Source: Planctomycetaceae bacterium (lineage in GTDB: Bacteria; Planctomycetota; Planctomycetia; Planctomycetales; Planctomycetaceae). Taken from it: DNA of 24,786 nt. A model generated the notes under the pieces. It saw nothing but the letters and a program-made list of their open reading frames with translations. It did no database searches and was not told the DNA's origin. The stretch lies in the NCBI GenBank assembly GCA_020426085.1, contig JAGQQP010000001.1:1-24786 (forward strand), read 5' to 3'. This document shows positions 15,644 through 24,786 of this stretch, piece after piece; the stretch's first letter is position 1, and every line of letters begins with the position of its first letter. The translations under genes were made by a program, and so were the position numbers.

Positions 15644-16194
15644 CGTATCTCCATATTCAGTAGTTTTCTTATAGAAATCCGCGGGATGTCCCCCGGAACT
15701 CATTTCCAGACCATTCTAAATCTTGTCACCCTTATCGATAGCGTTTCTCGTACTTTTAAGTCAGTTTGAATACCCCAGAAGTAGTTGTAATAAACCAGAA
15801 ACTGCCCCTCTACCTGCACCATAGTTAGTCAGCTGACGCACACCACTTTCCGCAATGATGCCAATCAGGCTGTATTGATACGGTTATTGAAACAGTAGAG
15901 AGAACTCATGCATTGAGAGAAGAATGATTTTGAACCCGATTGTTTCAGTTTCGCATAATTGAAACAGTTTCGCCAGAATCCATTTCCTGCAAAGCACGGG
16001 TTTTATCAAAATATCAAACTGGGTATTTCACGAAACGCATCGCAGGAAATTCATGTTTCAGACTACGCGTCGTTGCAGAACCGGCTCACGAGCTATCCCC
16101 CTGGAGTCCTCAGGTGACTGCAAATCCAGCCAACATATTCAGTTCATACTCTACTGAATTTGAACGATCAGGATATCATTGCGAGCCAGCAGGA
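15644..16194. other. 551-bp intergenic region
   Basis: This region holds the leader of the SgcJ/EcaC-family gene, including an imperfect GC-rich palindrome CCGCGGGATGTCCCCCGG at 15679-15696 (one mismatch), and the 3' side of the TPR-glycosyltransferase gene. A hairpin ATTCAGT/ACTGAAT (16137-16143 and 16153-16159, 9-nt loop) lies 36 bp past that gene's stop and could be a weak terminator without a T run. A frame on the + strand from 15940 runs into the antisense of the glycosyltransferase and is rejected. Confidence 0.4.
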
Positions 16195-18780
16195 CTAGAA
16201 ATGGGGAGTAATTTTGAGCTGCTCGATTTTAGCGAGACTGTCCTGGATCTCCTGATCATCAGGAAACACTTGCTGCAGGATGAGATAGTTTTCTTCTGCC
16301 TGGGTGAGCATATTATAAAACAACTGATATTTTGCGAGTTGCTTTCTAATTTCAGTTTGGTCCGGGTCCAAAGCATGTGCACGCTCCAGCAGTCTGAGTG
16401 CTTTTCCGGGAACCCCTTCTGCTTCATAGAGCGCTGCCAGTTTCAGAATGGAATCTCGCTTTGCCGAATCCAGTTGTTGATTTTGAAATTCCTGTGATCT
16501 GCTCTGTCCAGTGAAAAACTTATTCAGATACTGTTCCTGTTGAATCAAGGTCAGTAGTGTTGCAGCCGCTTCATTCTCAGAGTCACCAATTTGTTTCAAC
16601 GCTGCCAGAGCCTGATCAGGTTGACCATTCAGCAAATACAATCGTGCGTGTAATAAAAGAGCAGTATCCCGTTCCTGGTCTGTTGCTTCTTGAGAATCGA
16701 ACACTTTCTGTACATATTTCATCGCATGTTCATATCGCGCCAGTTTCCAGTAATTCTCAGCGATGCGAAGATTTTTCGCTGGATCTCTTTCTACCTCTTT
16801 TTTATCTGGTTCATTTATCCGCTTCAATTGTTTTTGTGCATACTCATAGCCGCTCTGAATATTGCTTCGATGCAGTTTTGAATTTGGCATTAACGAAGCT
16901 TTTTTAAATTCTACTAATGCCGATTCATACTGCTTCACACCCACATAAGACCATCCCAGAAGACAGGCAATACGGACATCATGAATCTGTTTCTTCTGGA
17001 GATCTTTAATCAGTTCAATTGCTTCCTCATATTTCTGTGCAGCCTGTAATTGTTCAAGATACGCGATCTGGCTGGAAAGCTGTTCTGGATTTTTCTCATA
17101 CGCCCGCCGGGCAATTTCCATAGATTCGTCTTCACGCCAGTATTGATGCCTGACTGTTCCTTCATAGTTTGGCTGAACCTCAATCACCATGACACCCTGT
17201 TGTGAAAAAACGGGGGTCAGTCGGTAAACCGGATCAGAATCGAGGAGATACCATTTAAACGCTCCAACATAATTCCGATTATAACACACCAGATACTTCG
17301 CTGAGAAAGATTGAATCTGGTGATGCAGCTCTTCAATATTCAACTTCTCCAGATATGCTGCCTGCTGGAAACGATGTGAACTGATCGCAGTATCCGTGCG
17401 TCTGGTTAAAACCCGGTCCGTCGGTTCTGAATTATTTTCAATCCAATTTCCGGCAGCCACGAAATTACAAAAATTAAACCCGGGGTATTCGGTTTCATAG
17501 AACGACTCACCCATCGATATCATTTTCTGATTCGCATAAACGAGCCTGTAATCGGTCAGGACCTGTGTGATTCCCAAAATGACACACCCCAGAGTCAGCC
17601 CACCGGCCAGCACACGTTTCCCTTGCACCGCGAACGGCTTTGCACTCGCTACTAATGCAGTCATTCCCGATGGTAAGAATGCCAGGAGCACAGGCAGTAG
17701 AGGCAAGGTAAACCGCAACTGTAACCACGGCCAGACCGCAAGTATCAGAAATGTAAACAAGAGATAATAAAAACTGACAGCCCCTCCTCGTTCCCATTTC
17801 TTCAGCATACCATAAACGGCAAGGGAAATGAGAATCAGACTTGCCAGCAGATAAATTAACTGATGCCCTGGAAGTACGAAATTATCATTCAAGACCACCC
17901 GTTCATATTCCGGAAATTCTCCCGGCATTCCGGGAAAGAATTTCTGACACAGGCCTTCAAAGTGACTTAATATCCGATTGACCATGCTCACCAGCATTCC
18001 CAGGACACCAATCTTTTTGAATTCATTCACCAACACGGATGAATAACTCACTGATTGATATGCACTGTTCCGCAGCATCCATCCGCCAGTTACAGCCAGG
18101 GAACAGAAGACACTGATCAGATAAGGCCAGCGTTTACGACTGGTGATGGCCCACAACCCCAACGCCATTATCAGGCTGATCCCAATGGTTCTCAGTAACG
18201 GTAGAAACATCAGCAGGCATGTAAGCAGAAACAACTGTCGCTTCGAAATCGTTTTAGAGTCACGTGCAATCAGAAATAAAACAGCCAGAGTGCAGGCAGT
18301 GAATGGAACTTCAGACATCATCAGTGTGGAATATAGCAATATGTACGGATTTGTGGCAAACATCAGTGTCAGCAGAAGTTGAGGCCATCGTATGCGGTCC
18401 GTCTTTTCGAACGACGTATCCGAATGAGAGTCTTCCAGTCGGCACATCAATCCATAAAACAGGACCAGCATCCCGACAGCCGTCATCAAAACAACCACTT
18501 TTGCCATAATGACATCATACGGCGCAATCAAAGCAGCAGGAATCAACAGGAGTGACATACCTGGTGGACGTAAAGTAAAGTAAGGTTCTCCTGGAGAATA
18601 GATTTGCCGATATTCGAAATCATTAATCAATCCCCGGGCCATAATCACATAGTCAGCACTATCGGGGTTATACATTAAGAGTTCAGTCAACCGGGCACTG
18701 CAAAGCACTGCAAACATGATTACGATCACCGTAATCAGCTTATGTGATAAAATCTGTTTTAAAAAACGCTCCCACTTCAT
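16195..18780 (-). CDS. GT-C (family 39-like) membrane glycosyltransferase with C-terminal TPR domain
   Basis: An 861-residue protein. Residues about 14-430 form some ten membrane segments typical of GT-C transferases, which use polyprenyl-phosphate sugars as donors. The first extramembrane loop holds D40 and D43 (NPDSADYVIMARGL), matching the catalytic acidic position, followed by TLRPPGMSLLL, a usual family motif. A soluble region (about 430-560) leads to a long TPR-like helical part (about 560-861: EEAIELIKDLQ, YESALVEFKKASL, GKALRLLERAHALDPD). The topology would put the TPR region outside the cytoplasm, where it may recruit an acceptor or partner (inference). No Shine-Dalgarno site precedes ATG 18780. 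It is the third gene of an operon-like row, 89 bp after the GT2-methyltransferase gene. Confidence 0.83.
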   Translation of the reverse strand: MKWERFLKQILSHKLITVIVIMFAVLCSARLTELLMYNPDSADYVIMARGLINDFEYRQIYSPGEPYFTLRPPGMSLLLIPAALIAPYDVIMAKVVVLMTAVGMLVLFYGLMCRLEDSHSDTSFEKTDRIRWPQLLLTLMFATNPYILLYSTLMMSEVPFTACTLAVLFLIARDSKTISKRQLFLLTCLLMFLPLLRTIGISLIMALGLWAITSRKRWPYLISVFCSLAVTGGWMLRNSAYQSVSYSSVLVNEFKKIGVLGMLVSMVNRILSHFEGLCQKFFPGMPGEFPEYERVVLNDNFVLPGHQLIYLLASLILISLAVYGMLKKWERGGAVSFYYLLFTFLILAVWPWLQLRFTLPLLPVLLAFLPSGMTALVASAKPFAVQGKRVLAGGLTLGCVILGITQVLTDYRLVYANQKMISMGESFYETEYPGFNFCNFVAAGNWIENNSEPTDRVLTRRTDTAISSHRFQQAAYLEKLNIEELHHQIQSFSAKYLVCYNRNYVGAFKWYLLDSDPVYRLTPVFSQQGVMVIEVQPNYEGTVRHQYWREDESMEIARRAYEKNPEQLSSQIAYLEQLQAAQKYEEAIELIKDLQKKQIHDVRIACLLGWSYVGVKQYESALVEFKKASLMPNSKLHRSNIQSGYEYAQKQLKRINEPDKKEVERDPAKNLRIAENYWKLARYEHAMKYVQKVFDSQEATDQERDTALLLHARLYLLNGQPDQALAALKQIGDSENEAAATLLTLIQQEQYLNKFFTGQSRSQEFQNQQLDSAKRDSILKLAALYEAEGVPGKALRLLERAHALDPDQTEIRKQLAKYQLFYNMLTQAEENYLILQQVFPDDQEIQDSLAKIEQLKITPHF

Positions 18781-18869
18781 GTTTCAACCATTACAGACAG
18801 AGGTTAGATTTAGAATTTCTGATTTGAGATCAATCAGTTTTTGTATTCCCGACTTGAATATTTGAATTA

Positions 18870-20522
18870 TTATTTAAACTTATACGCTGGATTTTCTGGC
18901 TCCGCTGTTTCAACAGATTCGCCATACCCTGCATGAGACAGTTCATGAATTCGAATCGCATTTCGCAGAACATCTTTAACCCCTGGACGAGGTCGGCATT
19001 CTACCAGCAGTTGAAATGCAAAAAGTGACGGCCAGATTTTGGCACACAGATTTGCTATCCAGCCCAGACATTTCCCGGTTCGCCCTGGCATCACGGCTGC
19101 AAACGGCACTCCCACTCCGCGAACACGTTCAATTTCATATCCACAATCATTTAACATCTGCAACAAAGATTTGCGTGTAAATAGCCGTTTATGCGTGATG
19201 TCAAGTATTCCTCTTTCTGCGTAATTAAAACGCCCGAGCAGGAGGTTGATTCGCACAGCTGCAAACGCGATATTAGGAGTTGAAATGATAAAGACCGGTA
19301 AAGTCGGTTCTGTTTCTTCGGTTTCTTGTTGCTCAGAATCAAACTGTGATCCCAGTTGTAAGGGGGCTGATCCTGAATCTTCGTCACCAGAGTCATCAGC
19401 GATTTGATCATGGGCTTGATTTCGAATTCCCAGCAAAAAATCTTCCGGATCTGCCAAATGCTCGATCACGTCCATCAGCAGTACTGTATCGTAATTACAA
19501 ATTGAAACGGGCAATTCGTCCTGTTCCAGGTTCGCGACATGAAAACCGGACATCGAACCGGGAAGTGGTTCTGCACGATCGATCCCTGTAACCTGCATAC
19601 CCGCCTGCTCACAGCGGGCGGCAATGTGCCCGGGACCACAACCAATATCCAGAATCTGTTTTGACTGCCTTTCTTCCAATATCTGTAACGCCAGTGCATG
19701 CGAAGAATAGTCAGCCTGGGTTTTATCGCGATATCTGCCTGTTGAAAGATTTCGTAATTTTAGCGAACACAACATGCCAAGCTGGTGCATTTTATATTGC
19801 ATTGTTGCGGTAAATACATTCCATGCATACTTGAACCCGGAGACACGGCAGACTTCGTCACCATAGAATGTTGGAATATTGATTTCCATCACGTTGGCAT
19901 TGACGTGTGCTGCCTGCAGCAGGATTTCTGTGTCAAAATGAAAATCATTTGTATTGATCTCGAAAGGAACACTGGCTAGAAATTTGGTCGAATAAGCGCG
20001 ATACCCGGTATGGTATTCACTTAATTTCCAGCCGGTCATTCGGTTTTGAAACGTTGTCAATATCCGGTTGCCCAGAAGTTTATAGTATGGCATCCCACCT
20101 TTTCGGGCGCTTTGAATCGAATGCATGCGCGATCCCAGAATGACATCCGGTTCGTTTTCGTTCCAGACACGCGCAAATTCCGGTAATAACTCGGGAGAAT
20201 ACTGACCGTCACCATGCAGCAGTATCAGACAACTGTAACCGTTATCGACGGCAACGCGAAAACCGATTTTCTGATTTCCACCATATCCCTGATTCGCTCG
20301 ATTTTTCAAGATCGTCACGTTATGGATTTCATGCGCTTCCAGCCATTCCTTCAACACAATCGGACCGTTGTCTGATGACGCATCATCACTGACCAGAAAA
20401 TGAAAATCGGGGCGATTGAATAATTCATAAGGAATTCGCTCAAATAAATCGTACAAATGCTGTTCTGCTTCATAAGCAACAACATACACCAGAAATTTGT
20501 GCGAAGCTTGAATTTGTGACAT
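18870..20522 (-). CDS. Glycosyltransferase 2 - SAM methyltransferase fusion
   Basis: A 550-residue two-enzyme protein. Residues 1-260 are a GT2/dolichyl-phosphate-mannose-synthase-like transferase: D46-D47 in VSDDASSDNG, NRANQGYGGNQKIGF, and D105 in LHGDGQYSP, then ILGSR. Such enzymes load a nucleotide-activated sugar onto polyprenyl phosphate or a glycan. Residues about 275-510 are a class I methyltransferase: ILDIGCGPGHIA (290-301), GIDR, a YDTVLLMDVIEHL motif, then ISTPN (413-417) and LFTRKSLLQML. An acidic, low-complexity insert (about 372-407) splits the methyltransferase before its STPN strand. The two parts could make and methylate one glycan. It lies between two GT-C genes with gaps of about 90 bp. 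Confidence 0.86.
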   Translation of the reverse strand: MSQIQASHKFLVYVVAYEAEQHLYDLFERIPYELFNRPDFHFLVSDDASSDNGPIVLKEWLEAHEIHNVTILKNRANQGYGGNQKIGFRVAVDNGYSCLILLHGDGQYSPELLPEFARVWNENEPDVILGSRMHSIQSARKGGMPYYKLLGNRILTTFQNRMTGWKLSEYHTGYRAYSTKFLASVPFEINTNDFHFDTEILLQAAHVNANVMEINIPTFYGDEVCRVSGFKYAWNVFTATMQYKMHQLGMLCSLKLRNLSTGRYRDKTQADYSSHALALQILEERQSKQILDIGCGPGHIAARCEQAGMQVTGIDRAEPLPGSMSGFHVANLEQDELPVSICNYDTVLLMDVIEHLADPEDFLLGIRNQAHDQIADDSGDEDSGSAPLQLGSQFDSEQQETEETEPTLPVFIISTPNIAFAAVRINLLLGRFNYAERGILDITHKRLFTRKSLLQMLNDCGYEIERVRGVGVPFAAVMPGRTGKCLGWIANLCAKIWPSLFAFQLLVECRPRPGVKDVLRNAIRIHELSHAGYGESVETAEPENPAYKFK

Positions 20523-20615
20523 GGACTTTAGATTAAACCTGTATCAAAACGATGAACATTAATGATTTCCGGCAAATTCCTTTATGCTGACTGCCGAAGC
20601 TCCAGGCATCCTGTT

Positions 20616-22265
20616 TCAAGGTGTCTGAAACTGAACCTGCAAAATCTGATTATCAAGAAAACTGGCGCGTTTGATTATTTTCCCGGGTGGAAACCGTTTG
20701 AATACATTTGAGGTTTGGGCGTCACTCGTTTCGAGTCCAAGATATACAAGCCACAGCGGTTCTGTTGAATCCGGGCCGAATACTTCTGTGAAGCTCTCCC
20801 AATCTGTTTCAATGTTGTATAAGTAAAAATGAAATTTTGGAATTGTGACCACTCGGTACCCATCCATTTCATATTCCGTGTAACCATTACCCAGCGGTTT
20901 CCCATGCAAAACAGTACGACCAACCAGATAGTATTCGAGGACATTCCTGGTACTGTCATCAGTGAGTATGGTCGCACCGGCAGGAATTGTCTTTTCTATT
21001 ACAGCAACCACCTGGCGTGCCATTTGAGGTGTCTGAGTGGTTTTGAGTTTCCAGACATTCGGATAGGCAAAAGAATCAATCCATAGCAGTATGAGCACGA
21101 CAGCGATACCATTTTTGATCAACCCGGGACGCTTGAGTAATGGCCATGATCCTGCAGCCACGGCTAATCCTGCAAATGGGACCAGCCACATCGAATGACG
21201 CGTGTGTCCAACCGGATAGATACGTAAATGAAACAGTAGCATTGCCACCATAAATGGAATGAGAACCAGCATTCCTCGCTCAAAGGCAACCCACTTTGAA
21301 CGATTCTCCTGTACTCCTTTCTTGAACAACATATAAATGCCCATGATGAGCAGACCGATTATGAATATCCGTAAGGGGCCTGAAAGGTATTGGATAAATT
21401 CCATGACCCGCATCATTGCCAGATAAACCGGGTGTGTTGTGTTTGGATCATAGGCACTGTCAGTCAGCCAGAACTCCCAGAGATCCTTCCGGGCTGTACT
21501 TTTTAAAAAAGCATGAACGTGTCCAAAGTAAAATGCCAGACAGACCCCGAGTAATACGAATTGTGAGATCACCCAGCCGACAATCATCCTCTTTGAGAAA
21601 GTACCTGAGACGACACGTAATAAACCCAGCAATCCCAGAGCCAGAATCAGCCAGGCAGTGCTATAGTGAGTCAGCATAGCCAGTATCAGACAACTGCAGT
21701 TTCCGGCTAAAGCCCACAAAGAACGCGTTTTGTAAAATCGCTCCTGTAAATACAAAGCGGCATAAATAAAAGTAAGCAACAGCATATACCCACGCATTAA
21801 AGCACCCAGATGGATCATCGGCATGGAAAATGTCAGAAAGACAAGCCCAATCAGAGCCGGTCGCTCCCCCAATATTTCCCTGAACCATAAAAAGCTGAAA
21901 ATCAGAGCGGGAATGCTGAACAATAGCGACGGCATTCTGAGCATCAATTCTGAGTCGCCTAACGCAATCCAGTAATGATAGAACAGAAATGCCAATGGGG
22001 GATGCGTGTGAATTCGACTGGCATTCCATGCATCATATAAAGATGCTTCCCGGGCTACCTGAAAATGCATCGACTCGTCAAAGTCAAGCAAAAATGCATT
22101 TAACAGCATAAATCTGAAGACAAGACCTGTCAGTATAATGACAGTAACCAATAGCCAGACTGTCCACGAAGCTTTGTTTTTTCTTTCACTGGAAATCAGC
22201 AGTTGTTCCGTTACACTTTTGCTTGTATCGGCGGCGGTCATATTTTCATCTATAGTGATGTCCAT
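20616..22265 (-). CDS. GT-C (family 39/ArnT-like) membrane glycosyltransferase
   Basis: A 549-residue polytopic inner-membrane protein of the PMT_2/ArnT-like GT-C group, which transfers a sugar from a polyprenyl-phosphate donor at the outer face of the membrane. A polar N-terminus (1-32) precedes the first membrane segment. The first loop has the catalytic-type acids D61, D63 and E64 (LLDFDESMHFQV), and HTHPPLAFLFYHYW is a hallmark. About ten further membrane segments reach residue 425, followed by a soluble C-terminal domain. ATG 22265 has AGAAGG about 10 bases upstream. ATG 22241 is an alternative. It is the first gene of the row that continues with the GT2-methyltransferase, which could supply its lipid-linked donor. 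Confidence 0.86.
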   Translation of the reverse strand: MDITIDENMTAADTSKSVTEQLLISSERKNKASWTVWLLVTVIILTGLVFRFMLLNAFLLDFDESMHFQVAREASLYDAWNASRIHTHPPLAFLFYHYWIALGDSELMLRMPSLLFSIPALIFSFLWFREILGERPALIGLVFLTFSMPMIHLGALMRGYMLLLTFIYAALYLQERFYKTRSLWALAGNCSCLILAMLTHYSTAWLILALGLLGLLRVVSGTFSKRMIVGWVISQFVLLGVCLAFYFGHVHAFLKSTARKDLWEFWLTDSAYDPNTTHPVYLAMMRVMEFIQYLSGPLRIFIIGLLIMGIYMLFKKGVQENRSKWVAFERGMLVLIPFMVAMLLFHLRIYPVGHTRHSMWLVPFAGLAVAAGSWPLLKRPGLIKNGIAVVLILLWIDSFAYPNVWKLKTTQTPQMARQVVAVIEKTIPAGATILTDDSTRNVLEYYLVGRTVLHGKPLGNGYTEYEMDGYRVVTIPKFHFYLYNIETDWESFTEVFGPDSTEPLWLVYLGLETSDAQTSNVFKRFPPGKIIKRASFLDNQILQVQFQTP

Positions 22266-23102
22266 TTAATTACATGACCTTCTTACAAGCACGTCTTTCT
22301 ATGCCTCTAAATTTAATTTTAGATTTCAGTCTGGAATATTACCGCAGACCAGAAATGATCAGATCGTGATGCCTGTCTGATTCTGAGTTCACACAATCTG
22401 CTAAACTGACATCAGCCTCGGGACTGTTAACCGTGTATCAGACCTAACTGCTGGAGAGGTGACGATTGAGGAGCGTTTTTTGACTCTGTTTCGACTCCCA
22501 CCAGATCTTTCTGCACAACAGTAATGTAAGAATCTCCCCCCCTGCTCAGTTCTAACATAACAGAAGCAGCCTTTGCATTTTCTAAATTCTCACATAGCAC
22601 CCCAGTCCGTGTAAAGCATTTATTATTCCTATTAACACATTGCAGGGCATGTTTGGCTATGTATATACAGAGACTTGATTTACTACAAAGAGATCTCCGT
22701 TACAGGTTTAAGAAAATTAACAGCAACAGTATAAATATTTAAAAAAATGCACACACGAACACATTTCATAACGCATCTTGAAACATAATTACAACTTAAG
22801 CAGTATTTGCGAACTGACTGGCGGGAGCGGCTTACCAGGCACTGAAATGCTGCTGAATAGAATTCAAAACGCCCTCTTATTCAAATCCCGATCCAAATTG
22901 TGATCTATAGGAACCTGGTCGCTTGGGGCTGAGAAAGTATGGCGTTGATCAGTCTGAAAATACGACTTGGAATCTGCTTCGAAAAGCAAAGTCTTTTGCA
23001 ATTCAGCACCGGCGACCTTCACGTTCCCTTTTCCTGTTGTGTTGATCAAATCAAGTTAATCGCCGCACAAAATAATAGAGAGTCGTTCCACAACTCTGAA
23101 AC
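22266..23102. other. 837-bp intergenic region without a convincing gene
   Basis: This AT-rich stretch separates the partial membrane-protein gene from the three-gene glycosyltransferase row. It should hold the promoter of that row. A near-palindrome CTAAATTTAATTTTAG (22307-22322) lies about 42 bp before the first start codon and may be an operator. Frames at 22864-23049 (-) and 22939-23175 (+) have no ribosome-binding site, and the + strand one overlaps the neighbouring coding end. A 21-codon GTG frame at 22459 has GGAGAG touching the start codon, too close to be used. No tRNA or clear terminator is seen. Confidence 0.45.
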
Positions 23103-24786
23103 TTACTCGTCCTTCCCGGATGCCTCCCTTGTTGAACTGGTGTTTTCCTCCCCTGCAGCAATTTTCACAGGATAAACCTGAAAATAGCCCCCCTCATAAG
23201 CACTCTTCAATTCAATCTCAACACCATAATGCTGTTTCAGATACCCCTTGAGAACAAAATTGAGTTTGGGGTGAAATATCAGTAACAGCCGATCGGTTTC
23301 AAATAATTCTGTGTATGGTGACTCAATTTCATCTGCTTTCATTTTCTGCTGAAACAGGGGAGACCCCTGCCGCCCGGTCAGATATAAAAACTTCAATTTC
23401 TGAATTTCGGACTGATTATCAAGAGGAAGAAAATGTTCGATCGGAAAAGTAAATACTGACAGAAACACTTTATCTGGCCATTTCTGAATCAAATGCTGAA
23501 GATCCTGTTTGAATCGTGCATTTAATTTCACAATCTGATCAGAGCGTTGTACTTCTCTCCAGCATGTGAAGCATGTAGCGAGAAGAAGAATCAGGACTCC
23601 TGTTTGAAATACCAGATTTTTATTGAACTCTTTAGATTCGATTTGTGATATTAGATGGGGAAGGTTTAAAAATATCGAAAAATAGAAAACCAGCGCGCCC
23701 AAGGGAACGAAGACGCGTTCAGGCAATTTCATATAAATGGCTAACCCCAGCATGATCAGACCAGACCACAAGACCATCCATTTGATGATAGTACGCTCCC
23801 AGAATTTCCTCTGGTTCAGAAAAGCCAGAAAAAGTGCTGAAGAAAAACTGATTAAAACAACCGGATGAGTAAACGCGACCTTTAACATATTTACTCGGAA
23901 TCTCATTACCTGAGGATACTTTCTCAAGTTTAATTCATCACTTTGTTTTTTAAACTCTTGCAACCGCGAGATGCTATGAGTTTCTGAATCAAGATAAATC
24001 CAGTTACGGAGCATCCAGTAATCGACCGGACTCCAGCCAACCTTTGCAAACAGTGGTCTTGTCTGATCGGTGATAGGAATCTGTGCATTATTGATTAATT
24101 TTGCAGCCAAATCATGATAGAGAACAAATTGGTTCCATTTCTCATCCTGTTGATAATAATGACGATCATAGAAATGACAGCTGAGCACACCAATTACAGT
24201 GAATACTGCAGGTATCAGATACCATCTAAAATTAATTGATCGAGCATTATGATACACAAAACATATCAAAAGCGGGATGCTGGCCAGGATCAGCATTTTA
24301 ATTGAGTCATATCGAATCATGCTGGAGAGAATCAAACACAAGGCACCTCCCCACTTGAGCCAAAGACGATGGGGCCCCCGCGCATCTATAATCATGCTGG
24401 AGAGAACCATGGAGATACCAGCCATTCCTGCCAGAAATGCGGTTGTTGTAAACTGGAGATGTGTCAGGCAATAAATACCAATCACCAGATAAAACAGAAT
24501 ATACCCCAGTATGGAAAGTCGATTTCTGTTTAATAACAGTAGCATATAAAGCAGAATCCAGTGTGCCAGAAACTGGACCATCAGCAGATAACTGCCATAC
24601 CAGGGAACAAGAGGAGCTGCTTCGTATAGATGTTTCAGGACGTGTCCTATCAGCACATTCGTGTACAACAAATGCTCATCGGGTCCATTCACATTTCCAT
24701 AACCGGAGGCAACCAGAGCCATCGACGGATCATCGTTTGTATCATATACAGGAGTAAGTATTAAAAAGGAAAATACAAACAGACCA
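23103..24786 (-). CDS. Polytopic membrane protein, GT-C-like, 5' end beyond the window
   Basis: The frame stays open from the stop at 23103 to the right edge, so the true start lies outside. An internal ATG at 24722 is not a likely start, because the 21 residues before it form a membrane segment followed by VYDTNDDPSMALVASG. About 560 residues are visible, with roughly ten membrane segments followed by a soluble C-terminal domain of about 140 residues. The NDD near the first extramembrane loop, followed by PDEHLLYTNVLIG, resembles the acidic loop of GT-C-fold transferases and related Firmicute membrane proteins. I recognise the pattern but not a named family. A role in glycan or lipid-linked sugar transfer is inferred, also from the neighbours. 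Polysaccharide polymerase is an alternative. Confidence 0.68.
   Translation of the reverse strand, partial: GLFVFSFLILTPVYDTNDDPSMALVASGYGNVNGPDEHLLYTNVLIGHVLKHLYEAAPLVPWYGSYLLMVQFLAHWILLYMLLLLNRNRLSILGYILFYLVIGIYCLTHLQFTTTAFLAGMAGISMVLSSMIIDARGPHRLWLKWGGALCLILSSMIRYDSIKMLILASIPLLICFVYHNARSINFRWYLIPAVFTVIGVLSCHFYDRHYYQQDEKWNQFVLYHDLAAKLINNAQIPITDQTRPLFAKVGWSPVDYWMLRNWIYLDSETHSISRLQEFKKQSDELNLRKYPQVMRFRVNMLKVAFTHPVVLISFSSALFLAFLNQRKFWERTIIKWMVLWSGLIMLGLAIYMKLPERVFVPLGALVFYFSIFLNLPHLISQIESKEFNKNLVFQTGVLILLLATCFTCWREVQRSDQIVKLNARFKQDLQHLIQKWPDKVFLSVFTFPIEHFLPLDNQSEIQKLKFLYLTGRQGSPLFQQKMKADEIESPYTELFETDRLLLIFHPKLNFVLKGYLKQHYGVEIELKSAYEGGYFQVYPVKIAAGEENTSSTREASGKDE

Noticed and set aside
15940..16497. 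185-codon + strand frame
   Set aside because: More than half is antisense to the TPR-glycosyltransferase gene, with no start site and no recognisable domain.
22459..22524. 21-codon GTG frame in the long gap
   Set aside because: The GGAGAG before it touches the start codon, and 21 codons give no support on their own.
22864..23175. Short frames on both strands downstream of the partial membrane protein
   Set aside because: The - strand frame uses TTG without a ribosome-binding site; the + strand frame overlaps the coding end of the neighbour. Neither has a recognisable domain.

Overview
The window looks like chromosomal DNA of a planctomycete, probably of the Gimesia/Planctomicrobium/Rubinisphaera type. 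The support is a secreted sulfatase, a DUF4838-type giant secreted protein, a neutral-ceramidase-like secreted enzyme, an Arg/Gly/Asn/Pro-rich surface protein next to an SgcJ/EcaC-family protein, and loosely spaced genes with moderate GC. This taxonomic call is inference from gene content. I see no rRNA, tRNA, CRISPR array, insertion sequence or integrase.

Region 1 (1-1968, + strand): the 3' end of an alpha/beta-hydrolase-like gene, followed 28 bp later by a secreted type I sulfatase. This is a short catabolic operon.

Region 2 (about 2090-7960, mostly - strand): a regulatory and stress island. It holds a receiver-PAS-histidine kinase, a BON-domain protein (+ strand), a rhodanese-like protein, a NarL/FixJ response regulator, a hemerythrin-like protein, an Hsp20 chaperone and a small helical protein. 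Three copies of a 15-bp near-palindrome, consensus close to TAGGGAATTTCCCTA, lie about 120-145 bp upstream of the kinase, rhodanese and small-protein genes. They look like binding sites of one dimeric regulator, and the NarL-type protein encoded inside the island is the obvious candidate. The layout resembles DosR-type regulons (NarL-family regulator, alpha-crystallin chaperone, small stress proteins), but the binding is a prediction. The receiver of the kinase carries Glu instead of the phospho-accepting Asp.

Region 3 (8104-13163): a divergent pair of secreted proteins. One is a DUF4838 / sugar-binding / TPR protein on the - strand, the other a ceramidase-like amidohydrolase on the + strand. 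They share a 269-bp promoter region.

Region 4 (13173-15643, - strand): an SgcJ/EcaC (NTF2-like) secreted protein followed by a Gly/Arg/Asn/Pro repeat protein. The pair ends at a perfect 14-bp bidirectional terminator shared with the convergent ceramidase-like gene.

Region 5 (16195-24786, - strand): surface-glycan or glycolipid assembly. It has a polytopic membrane protein cut by the window end, a GT-C (family 39-like) glycosyltransferase, a GT2-methyltransferase fusion, and a second GT-C protein carrying a long C-terminal TPR region. An 837-bp gap without a convincing gene separates the first from the other three. Together they probably attach polyprenyl-linked sugars to an envelope component and modify them. 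The substrate cannot be read from sequence.
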